Shown piece after piece: positions 26,401 to 35,300 of a stretch of DNA of 64,000 nt (position 1 is its first letter; the number at the start of each line of letters is the position of its first letter). The notes under the pieces are model-generated. The model was not told the origin of the DNA. It saw nothing but the letters and a program-made list of their open reading frames with translations, and made no database searches. Where the stretch lies: positions 95,002 to 159,001 of the forward strand of contig NW_025939103.1 of assembly GCF_000764305.2 (NCBI RefSeq), in the 5' to 3' direction. The position numbers were made by a program, and so were the translations under genes. This DNA is from Hyalella azteca. Its lineage: Eukaryota; Arthropoda; Malacostraca; Amphipoda; Hyalellidae.

Positions 26401-28966
26401 ACGGAGCGTGAGGGTTCGGATGTCTGCTTACCTGCAACATCTTTCACTCTACGAATGGCAATCCAATCTTCTATTCGCTTACGGAACACGTCGATAGCTT
26501 CTTTATGAGGGGCAACCCATTTACCCAGCTCATCGGTGTTACACGACTCCAACAGGTTCTCAACCTTGACCAAATACTCAGTATAGAGCTTACGAATAGG
26601 CTCAACATCTTCGGGATGATTATGAAGCAGTTCTTCTATTTCGTTCTTCTTTCTGGTAACTGCGCCGAGCTTTGCTGACGGCAAGGTGACGTCACCACAT
26701 GGCGGTGTCCGATGCATGGCCATAACTTCGTCTAGAATTTTGGTGTTGGCTCAGCGTGCATAGCTTGCATCAAACGAAGTTGAAGCTATGTTTGAAACTT
26801 ACGTATATTCGTTTGGCGAAGGATTTGAATACACAATTTTTCGTTCAGTTGTCTTTATAAATCGGTTTCTGTAAACAAACAATATACAAAGGTAAAAATG
26901 GTTACATAAAATTAGTATTGCACATAAAGGTATAATCGAGAAGTAAAATCATTTATTTCGAACGTATAACACGATAAAAGTCAAATATACACGTTACACG
27001 AATCTTCAAAATTAGAACACACGTACCAAACATTTCCTTCTTCACAGTCTAGAGCCAACACCGCAACTGAAACTCTAGATGCCTTTAAAACCGAACTAAA
27101 GTAAAATGTCACTGACACACATGCATCCGGCGAACGAAATGTACAAGAGAAGCGCATTTGAGAACCAGGTATTCAACAGTAGTAATTGCAGGAGTATGTA
27201 TAGATGCAAATTGGTTGAAGTATGCAAAGATAAGTACTGAGTAATAATTAATGTATTTGTAATGCAGGTTCGCCATCGCCTCAACGATGACTGGGCGTAC
27301 GGCAACGATCCCGACGCTCGGCCCTGGGACTTCCAGACCGAAGAGTGCTCACTCAGAGCAGCGGTTGACCGCTTCAATACGCGCCGCTACCACCACGCCC
27401 ACACTGTCAGTGACATGTGCTGGTGTTGTCTGTAACATGTGCTGGTGTTACTTGTAACATGTGCTCACTTTAAGCGGTGGTTGACCGCTTTAACACGCGC
27501 CGATACCACCACGCCCACACTGTCAGTGACATGTGCTGGTGTTACCAGTGACATTGGCTGGTGTTACTTGTGACATGTGCTGTTATTACCTGTTGTTGTT
27601 GTAATAGCTCATCCTGGCAGTGGCAACTAGGTAAGGGGGGTGATAGGTCAGTTTTTCCGGGCACGTTATGCCACTGGTAGTTCTACGACCATCACTGGCT
27701 CGCTGACCCGCCAGAACCATTTTATTGCATTACACAACACCCTGGACAAGCCAGGTACTCATTTATCAACCCGAGTTGGATGAATGGCCGAGTTGACCAT
27801 GAGCTGTGCTTCCCGGAAGAACTTGTCCTGAGTGGGACTCGAACCCGGGCGCTGGGTGCGAGATTCTCTCACCACTGCACCACACAGCCAGTTATTACCT
27901 GTAATCTATGCTGGTATTACTTGGAACTTGTGCTGGTATCACCTGGAACTTGTGCTTGTGTTACCTGTAACTTGTGCTGGTATTACTTGTAACATGTGCT
28001 GTTATTACCTGTAATCTGTGCTGGTATTACCTTACCAGTATTACCTGCACCAGTATTACATGATAACGCTTCATCTTCCAGTGATCATGTTCATTGATGG
28101 CGATAAGTCAACGTTTTCCTCACTGCTTGTCACTGTCCTGAGGATTAATTTATTGACAACAATTTTTCAAGTATTGTGTTGACTAATGGTTTTCGAAAAT
28201 TGTCTAATTACATTTGATAAAGGTTGTTAGTTCCATTATTTGCTTGATAATTAATAACTAATCTATTATTTAATTTCTAGTGGTTCATTGACTTGTTCGC
28301 TATTAACCTCAAACGGCTCTTATCTAATAACTAGTAGATAAAAGACTAGGTATATAGGCTATTAACCCCCACTAACTATGAACCATTCAGTCCAAATATA
28401 CGCACTTTCAGGGCGAGAGTGAGTTCGAGCCCGTGGACAACTGCATAACTTCAGTGCTTGGGCGCAAAGTTGAGCTCACGGAAGAGTTTACTCGCTCCTA
28501 TGAAGTTTGGCTGCAACGCGAAGTTCTCAACACTACCATACACTGGGACCTGCTACTATCAACTAACACCAACGCTCATAATTCCTTATCGTCTTCCGAT
28601 ACAAAATCTCGTTGTGCATCGTGCAAAACCGAGCACAGTAATGATGATGCTAAAAAAAATACCGCTGCTGGTATGGAGAGATGTGAATGCAAGAAAAAGT
28701 TGGTTTCTGAAGGAGCTAGTGGCGATTATACGCCGTTAATACAGCAGCTTAGTGGTCAGTACTACAGACATAATGAAGATGCGAGAAGTGGTCAGGCTGA
28801 AACACCTGAGGAAGATGAATATGATAAGAAAGATAAGATGCAGACCATGATTAAGAAAACTAACGTTAACGGAACTGCTGCCTCGGCTGCTGTTGTCGAT
28901 ATATCCATTGAGGATGAAATCCCTGAAGCTGAGTCCAAGATGTCAATTGACGAGAAACATGAGTAA
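23418..28966 (+). CDS. Strip: Striatin-interacting protein (STRIP/FAM40), last three coding exons
   Basis: Exons 23418-23534, 27268-27405 and 28412-28966 join in phase 0. The first encodes VKHAMMQLYVLKLLKMQTKY and LGRQWRKSNMKTLSAIYQM. The second has VRHRLNDDWAYGNDPDARPW, then FQTEECSLRAAVDRFNTRRY. The third has PVDNCITSVLGRKVELTEEF and YEVWLQREV. These match the conserved C-terminal part of STRIP1/2, a cytoplasmic scaffold of the STRIPAK phosphatase-kinase complex. Vertebrate proteins end soon after the EREV-like segment. Here about 125 more residues follow, first Ser/Thr/Lys-rich and then acidic (DISIEDEIPEAE), up to the stop at 28964. Acceptors are TTTCAG, AATGCAG and TTTCAG; donors are GTGAGC and GTCAGT. 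Earlier exons are not recognised. BEL/Pao pieces lie antisense in both flanking introns. Confidence 0.88.
23529..23690 (+). repeat. Duplicated Strip exon end plus 5' splice site (99-bp unit)
   Basis: The last six exon bases and the start of the intron (CAGATGGTGAGCACCATTTG and on, 23529-23590) recur 99 bp downstream at 23628-23690 with few changes. The second donor is preceded by an acceptor-like CATTACAACAG, so it could define a 6-base micro-exon. Confidence 0.85.
23965..24524 (-). pseudogene. BEL/Pao reverse transcriptase N-terminal fragment
   Basis: This continues the protease frame after a shift near 24310 and reads VKHSLRRTSDGKYEIALPFY, then FTSLQRKFRKDECFLDEYRN and YIEKVPDSEIAVPDGKV. 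A TGA follows where a Trp codon is expected; beyond it HHAVYHRQKKKIRVVFDCS continues to about 23970. The sequence then departs from the family. The catalytic YxDD-bearing part of RT and everything up to the integrase C-terminus is missing. Confidence 0.75.
24271..25128 (-). pseudogene. BEL/Pao aspartic protease region
   Basis: A minus-strand frame of 285 codons contains VTVNVALDSHSSDSWIREDL, the Pao-type peptidase region (DUF1758-like), with Asp-Ser-His where retropepsins have Asp-Ser/Thr-Gly. GILLGMNSPGLIKTF and WGLFNGP-like motifs (LHWLGWAFNGPVS) follow. It is separated from gag by a shift and a TGA near 25140. The 3' end of the frame leaves the family after about 24310, where the RT part continues in another frame. 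Confidence 0.75.
25086..26723 (-). CDS. BEL/Pao gag polyprotein (intact over 500 codons)
   Basis: ATG at 26723, 545 codons. Order: an N-terminal helical part; a long charged coiled-coil-like stretch (about residues 130-200, e.g. EYEKNLARLEDLKRRAEVER); the Pao gag core DUF1759-like domain (about 255-375, DLQTFDGSDVTEFHISMRNF and LNKWPPIKNEDVEALQDLSI); a first zinc knuckle (CECCGGSSHSLEQC, about 470). A one-base deletion near 25212 shifts the second knuckle out of frame: the neighbouring frame reads GCLCQGHKSKFCKKRKTCAT, followed by a stop. The last ~40 residues of this frame are therefore out-of-frame readthrough. Gag assembles the particle and binds RNA. It is antisense to Strip and lies in its intron. 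Confidence 0.85.
   Translation of the reverse strand: MAMHRTPPCGDVTLPSAKLGAVTRKKNEIEELLHNHPEDVEPIRKLYTEYLVKVENLLESCNTDELGKWVAPHKEAIDVFRKRIEDWIAIRRVKDVAGKQTSEPSRSVRSHRSAASSTSSARIRLAERKAKITAEKALLEKAKSLECEELALKREYEKNLARLEDLKRRAEVERAEFENEILEAELDKIDKGSSIGSCQSVQALEDVARSAPVEMPRVLEDGFCNEHTPSILQVLSRQNEISSNLVVNQQQNLPKRDLQTFDGSDVTEFHISMRNFEKMIETRCSDPSDRLSYLEQYTSGKARKLVKSCVNYDPETAYRQAKALLNEEFGSEFKVTHAYLDRLNKWPPIKNEDVEALQDLSIYLLRCLNYLESTSPCNPLHSPRELMNIVQKLPYKTREQWRRRTYQKQKAALNVDFGDLVTFIREEVALLKQPMFGQIADPLPPRKDKENKSRILATTLEDKKPSIVCECCGGSSHSLEQCTDFKARSFQEKSDFIKKRGLCLDAFAKATSRSFARSEKLALHVAEDILRLCTTQRLALPLSNL
26798..27178 (-). repeat. BEL/Pao LTR, right copy (5' LTR in element orientation)
   Basis: 381 bp, ending TTCAACA at 27178 and beginning ACTTACGTATATTCG. 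The TG terminus is changed here to AC. It lies only 90 bp upstream of the Strip exon at 27268. It differs from the left LTR by roughly 8%, counted by eye. Confidence 0.85.
27406..28065 (+). repeat. Minisatellite beginning at a Strip 5' splice site, with partial exon copy
   Basis: From the donor onward the intron is built of ~20-22 bp units such as TGTAACATGTGCTGGTGTTAC. At 27462-27521 the last 60 exon bases reappear (TGCTCACT...CCCACACT), followed by the same donor GTCAGTGACATG. In the exon frame this copy carries TAA where the exon has AGA, and most other changes are synonymous. A SINE interrupts the array at about 27605-27890. Confidence 0.8.
27605..27890 (-). repeat. tRNA-derived SINE of a second family
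   Basis: In reverse complement the head begins TGGCTGTGTGGTGCAGTGG (A-box-like TGGTGCAGTGG), with a perfect B-box GGTTCGAGTCC about 40 bases later. A tRNA-unrelated body follows (GGTTGATAAATGAGTACCTG, CCAGGGTGTTGTGTAATGCA, GGTTCTGGCGGGTCAGC). It is inserted in the Strip intron minisatellite. Boundaries are approximate because the array flanks both sides. Confidence 0.7.
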
Positions 28967-29605
28967 TTATTTTCAAGAAAGCGCAAACGAAGTAGGTTAC
29001 CTCTTGTCATGTACGTCGTTTATTTATACATAATATTGGGCAACCTCACAGTGAAACTACGTTCATCATGAAATTGAATTGACAAGTCGCTGGTATTCCG
29101 TCACTGAAATCTTTTTTAACGATTTTATTACATTAATTCTTTTATCTCTTGACACAGTTTTTAATTTCAGACTGTACATTTTTATGATGTTCGTTTAACG
29201 GTTCGAGGAGCTTGTTATAAGTTAACTTGTTTTCTGTACTGGAAGCTGTAGGTAGCCGGATAATGTTAATATTCGGTCCTCAACATGTCGACTAAGTAAC
29301 TCGTCACTAAAGTGTAACTACTGTTAGGTAATTCATTAGAAAAGTGTGTAACTATTACTAAGTAATTAGTTACAAACGTGTAACCATTATTAGGTAATTA
29401 ATTACGAACGTGTTTTAGTTGAGTCTACAAAACCTATGTCATTAGTGAGCAATATTAACTTTAATTTTCAACCATCTGTCAATTTCAAAAACATTCGTAC
29501 GTAATTTGTGAATACTAAATTGTGCAAAACAAAAATTAAAAAAAAATTGCAGCTCCTTTTAATTTTTGAGGCAATACTGAGTTTGGCTGCGTTATGGCTT
29601 AAATT
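28967..29605. other. 3' flank of Strip
   Basis: AT-rich sequence that presumably includes the Strip 3' UTR. A short repeated motif of the form TAACTA-TTA-CTAAGTAATT recurs at about 29320-29405. There is no AATAAA close to the stop; the nearest ATTAAA-like strings cannot be assigned. Confidence 0.4.
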
Positions 29606-29853
29606 AATAATAATAATAATAGCGGTTTCAGCTTTTTATTAGGCCGTAGGCCTGTCGCCGATTCTTAACATCGCAGAACATTCACAGCATTTTGCGGTCT
29701 CGAACTCGCAACTCACTGCTACAATTCTGCTGTGCTTAACCGCCCGGCCTCCTTGCCGATTCTGACCAGAAACTGGCGCACAGAGCTGGGATCGAACCCG
29801 CGCCTCTCTGCTCCAATCTTGGTACTCTGAACTGTAACCACTGGGCCACCCTG
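29606..29853 (-). repeat. tRNA-derived SINE, copy 2 (dimeric tRNA-like head)
   Basis: Almost identical to 16717-16962: the same (TAA)n tail at its left, a second unit with GAGTTCGAGACC, and a head with perfect B-box GGTTCGATCCC and A-box-like TGGCCCAGTGG. TTAAATTAAT-like sequence flanks both sides and may be the target duplication. The close match to the first copy suggests recent activity. Confidence 0.8.
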
Positions 29854-32320
29854 CCCAGTATTAAATTAATTAATAAGCTCTCAAATGGAGGAATAGTTAA
29901 TACTAAAATATTTAAGTGGGTAGATGGCTTGGCTCTTTGTCATTTCTGTTGGGAAACGTTTTCCTGCAATCCGGGAAGTACGGTATAATATTTTTGTAGT
30001 GAAACCAGCAGTTAAGTTTCACTCCCGATTTTTTCTATTTCATGTTAGTTTTACGAATATCCATGTTCCATTACATTATGTATCTAACATACTTTTTCAC
30101 TTAGGAAGGATTTATAAAAGTAGATTTTTTTGCCCCTACCGATTAACTAGTGCTATTTGATCGCTAAAGGATTATATAGTTATTAAAATGCCAATAATAA
30201 TTAAATAATCCATTATATTATGGATGTTTTTAAATCGGAAAAAAACATGCTGGTGAATCAATGTCGTGAAAAATTGTACATCAATAATTCATGCCAAAGG
30301 TGCTCGCCTTGAGAATGTGTTCAAAATTATTTGTTACACAATATAGCAAATTGTCGATGAGCGAATATATCCTTATTGGTTTGAAAGGCTTCTGGCAACA
30401 TTGTAGGTGAATGAATTCATGTTACAATTTTGAACATTGGTACAATGATGACCGGTACTTGATTATAGAACACACAAGGTGTTCTTTAAAATATCGAAGA
30501 AGTTTGTTTATGAATGTACGTTCATATTCTTCATTAATGAAGTATTTCCTGTTGCCAGCAGGTAATTGTTTGTTATTGTTTCATGTCAATTAGCGTATTT
30601 ACAAAACAACGTAATTATTCCCATGTATCTTTTAGCTTGATAAACTGATCGCGAGTGCCTCTGTACTGGAGGATGCTCTTCACATTTAACCGACTTGCAA
30701 TCACTTATCTTGATTTTTTATATTTCGTTGACATTATATTTTATAATTATAAATGTTCTAATATTAATGATGACACGATATAAGAATTATAATATCAACA
30801 TCACATATTACACACTTGCGTCTGTCTTCATAGATTTGTTATTTAGTGAAGCAATTATTTGAGTTTATATCAACAATACTCTAATAAACAACAATAATAA
30901 CATGTATCATTATCGTCGTGTTATTAAGTTTCTTACGTGTGTTTTTCTTGCATGAAGGCTTCCTAAAATTATGAACGTTGTTGTGAGGTTACCCTAAAAT
31001 TAAACGACATTTAAAGTAATAATATATTTCTGAGTATACAATTCTTATATATACTAGAAAGAAAGAGAAAATTTAAAATTAAGTGAAATACTTTTGCAGT
31101 GAAAATTTTTTTCGAAATTGAAAATCGAGGTTTTGCTTACTAAATGAAGGAAAAATGATTACTTTTTACTTTCACTATTTAAGATTCAGATGCAAATTCA
31201 ATCTGAGGTCTGTAATGCACACAAGTGTATAAAATCTTTCAACTTATTGAGTACAAAATAGGATTGTAAAGCTAGTACAGAGAGAGCAATGAGCTTAGGA
31301 TATGAACTTGTGTAATCACCGGTCACTTGACATTATCTATGCGCTTGAAACATTTTTTAGACCATGCTAATTAAGAAATTAACATCTTGGCAATTTTTAT
31401 AAGGCAAGAAAGAACATAGGAAGGTTTTATGAAAAGTTATTTATAGAGATGCGCATTTGTACTCCAGTTGTATGGACCATTTATATGTCTGCTGGAGAGC
31501 TTTTACCTTTTATTGAAAAATTTCAACCCTGGATGAAACAAGCTCTACAATTTTACTGGATCATTGGCTAAAATGCGTCTAAAAGTAAAAGTAAAGTAAA
31601 TTGCATTTAGCAGATCTAGATTTCTTGCGGTTTTAGGTAGAAAGTTGGTGTCATAAAATATTAATGCTAATTAATTTTAGTCCTGCTGCCTCTGTTGCTT
31701 AAACTATCAATGTAAAATAGTAATAAATGTTAATGCCAATTGCATTCCCGTAGCCTTTGTAGTAAGAGATAGAAACCGTTTAAATTTGATGCTAATGATG
31801 TCTTCGAAGAACATAGAGATGCAATTGGAGTATACTGAATACATACCAGCTTGCTCGATAAAAAATCTAACAAATCTACCCACCGTTCTAGAGTCTCTTG
31901 ATGGCCACTTTATTCTTTTGTGATAATTAGTTTAGCAGGAGTTCAAGAACATCGTATAGGGGCATAAATTTTTGGAACATGCATATTAAATAATATTGAG
32001 AAGAAGGTGTATCATAAGGTGTAACATAAGAGAAGGTGTATCCTTGCGATGTAAAAATCAATGATTGAAATGGTTACGTCGTTACATATTCAACATGGAA
32101 AAGATTAAGAATGGTTGGAAGATGGATGACGTTTCCATCAACAACATAAGAGAAAGTGTATCCTTCTAATTTAAAAAAAAAACAATGATTGGAATGGTTA
32201 CGTCGGTACATATTCAACTTGGAAAAGATTAAGAATGGATAGAACAACCACGTGGATCAAAACGAAGTAATGCACATATCTGCTTCTGAAGAATCTATAA
32301 AACTTGCATCGGATTACTAA
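29854..32320. other. Gene-free stretch between Strip and the FLASH-like gene
   Basis: AT-rich with no supported exon. A ~110-bp imperfect direct duplication lies at about 32020-32245 (AACATAAGAGAA, GGTGTATCCTT, GGTTACGTCG, ACATATTCAAC, TTGGAAAAGATTAAGAATGG). This is the 3' flank of the minus-strand gene. Confidence 0.45.
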
Positions 32321-35300
32321 TTATTTATTGAGGCAGGATTTGGATGTACCAAAATTTGGTCTTCTTTTACCACGCAGCTTCAAAATTTTCACAATCTCGC
32401 CGCTCCCAACAGTGGGAGAAGAGACATTTGAATTGCTTTGAAGATATGATACATCTTTCTGAGTAACATTACTGCAGTCCGAGAATTCGATACTGCGAGT
32501 CACAGAATTCGATGCACGAGTTGTGGACCTGATAACCTGATCATCATTAGCCGTTACTAGCGATTTCTTAGGGATTTTAAAAGACGAATAGAAAGAAGAT
32601 GACTGTAACGCGGTGGGTTTTGAAGCTGAAGAAGAGGTCGTTTCATGACTGGGAGAAATCGGTCGCGATTTTCGGGATTTATTTGTCGTAATTGGGGCAT
32701 TAGAAGTCGAACTACTGTAACCCGAAGTCGACAGCGAAGATGATTCTAGAGGTCGCTCAGTTTGCGAATGTTTTGTGGTAGAAGGTGAAGTGACGGTAAG
32801 AGGGACGGACGATGATGAAGTGACGGTAAGAGGGACGGACGATGATGAAGTGACGGTAAGAGGGATGGACGATGATGAAGGGACGGTAAGAGGGACGGAC
32901 GATGATGAAGAGACGGAAGATGATGAAGGGACGGACGATGATGAAGGGACGGTAGGAGGGACAGACGAAGGAGATACGAGAGTAATGAAATCACTTGAAA
33001 CTTTTGGAGAAGCCGACAAGATTACTGGTCTCCTTCGAACTCGGTGTACTACTACTTCAGGCGTTACTAAAATCTTTTTCCTAACGTTGAAGATGGTAGG
33101 TGTTTGGATAGTCTGTTTCTTGTGAGACTCGATCTGATTCTTGTTCCCTGCTGGAATAGGAGTTTGGTTCTCGTATAAACTTGTTTGAGACAAAGAGGCC
33201 GAAGAGCATAAATGATTAGACACATTTGAAACATCGGAGTCATTATCAACAGCTTGACGCTTTTCCGATTCAACAGGTATCGACGGTTCATCATGATAGC
33301 GAATGTTTATGACATTTTTGGGATTTGCGAAACTACGAGACATTACCGCGCATTTCCTTTGTTTAGACCACCTAAGTTTTTTTACGAAGATTTTGCTTTC
33401 TTGAGAGTCGCAATCTTGAATTTCTGGTGAGAGCGTTGCTTGGTCGGTAAGAGAAGTGTTCAGAACTTCCGTATTGGCATTAATTCTCTGAGATTGACTG
33501 TCATTTGTAAAGCTCGTGTCACATTCCAGTTTATTTGCGCCACCTGGAGAAGAACTGCAATTTTCTGTAGCCGGGAGGCTCTTATCACTGCAATCAGAGC
33601 CAAATAAAGTTTCCATCTTTGATTGCAAAGTTGGATTGTATCTTTTAGTGTGGTCCTTTTCCGCCATATTGCTATCACATTCCTGGCCAAAATTGACCAC
33701 TTCACTGCCAACTAAAGTCGAAGTTTGTCGAGTTTCCTGACCAAAAGTGACCGCTTCATTGCCACCTTCGGTCAAAGATAGATTGTTATCAACAATGCCA
33801 CTCGAATTTTCCTGTAGCTTGTGATTCGCTTCAAGGCCGTTAGCAGAGTTGGCCATTCTATCAGCTTCGTGAATCAACGCAGCGTCGCGCTTCAGCACTG
33901 TTGAATTAGAAGCGCTTGATGTAGATGAACTAGAAGAAGACGATGTCGACGTCGATGAAGATGACGTAGATGAACTATTAGAAGAAGATGAAGAACATGA
34001 ATCCGCGGAATTACTGACTGATGAAATAGTTACAATATTATTTGCTGAACATCCGTTGGTAGCCGATTTCTCCACAGTTTCTGCACTCATTCGAGCTTTT
34101 CTGGGCGTTAAATTTTTCTTGGGTGAAGAATTTTTGTTTCTGTCGGCAGGTTTCGTCGGTGAGACGCTGTTTCTAGTCACCCTGCTGGCAGAATTCCGTA
34201 ACGCTGATTGGCTGCGAGTGTTTTTGGCGGGAGATTCCAACAATTTTTCAGAATTATTTGAGCTTTTGTTGTTCTTGATCGGTGTTCCGGAGTTAATTTT
34301 TTTAGGAGACATGTTTGTTGTGTTGTCATTAGATAGCTCGAGGTCAGTATTTAGCAATGAAATTGCTGCTCTTACCTTTCCAAGTTTCTTGCTTCTGTTG
34401 ACATTAAATTCTTCTTCGTCGGAAGTTTTAGCTATAAAAGAATCCTTCGATACTTCTGATGCTTCAGATCCACTATCAAACGAATCTGTGTTTTCAATAT
34501 CCCTCTCATCATCAGAAAACTGAGCAAAACTAATGGGATTCATAGGAACATTACTCGACTGAGGCTCCCACGCTGACTTCTCTCTTAGTTCATTAGTGAA
34601 GCTCGGGGAATTGGAGCTAATGATGTTGGAACGGGATTTTGGAACACGCAGTTTCGGCTTCAAAGTGTATTCCTTCATCGGGACGAACTCGAAAGTTTGA
34701 AGAGAATGAAGTGAAGCGTTGAGGTTGGAACCTGAAGAGACTGGTGTTGGGTGTATTCTTTTGATAAGCTTAGCATCGGATGACAATGAATCTTTTGCTT
34801 CTAAATCGGGTTTAGATTCAGTCGCTCCGACACGCTTCGGACAGTGTTCAAAATTTGAAGCATCTGAAAGTGAGCGATCTTGCAAAACATTCTTTTCTGT
34901 AGGTGGATCAAGCACATTCTCGAATGTCACAACAGGAGTCCGAGGGCCTTCGGCTGCTCGAGGCCGGTCCAGGAATTGTAATAGTGAAGTCTCAGATGCC
35001 ACAGGACTCAAGGATCGATTGTTCTCATAATATTCTACGAGTATCTTGTCAATAGTGTCATCCATCTTTTCTAAAACCTTAGGCCTATTCAACCGATTTC
35101 CAATATCTGGATACGTACTAGATGTTGTAGTCAGGTCACTTGAGTTGCCAGCGATCGACTTCTGGCTGATTTTATTTTCCAAATTGTGCTGAAAATTTAA
35201 TGATGCATTAACATTTCCTTCACGGGGAACCTGTTTAGACTTCGGAACTCGCATGTCTTGATGAGTTAAGATTGCCTTATCGAGGTTTTTAATTGCCTCA

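Noticed and set aside
26140..26508. 122-codon plus-strand frame
   Set aside because: Antisense to the BEL/Pao gag coiled-coil region.
27829..27890. Functional tRNA gene
   Set aside because: B box is perfect but the clover-leaf pairing is poor and a SINE body follows; it is a SINE head.
32775..33125. 116-codon plus-strand repetitive frame (RGTDDDEVT repeats)
   Set aside because: Antisense reading of the in-frame SSSSVPLTV repeat; no independent support.
34056..34523. 155-codon plus-strand frame
   Set aside because: Antisense shadow of the large FLASH-like exon; Ser/Leu-rich composition follows from the complementary Ser/Asn/Lys-rich coding.
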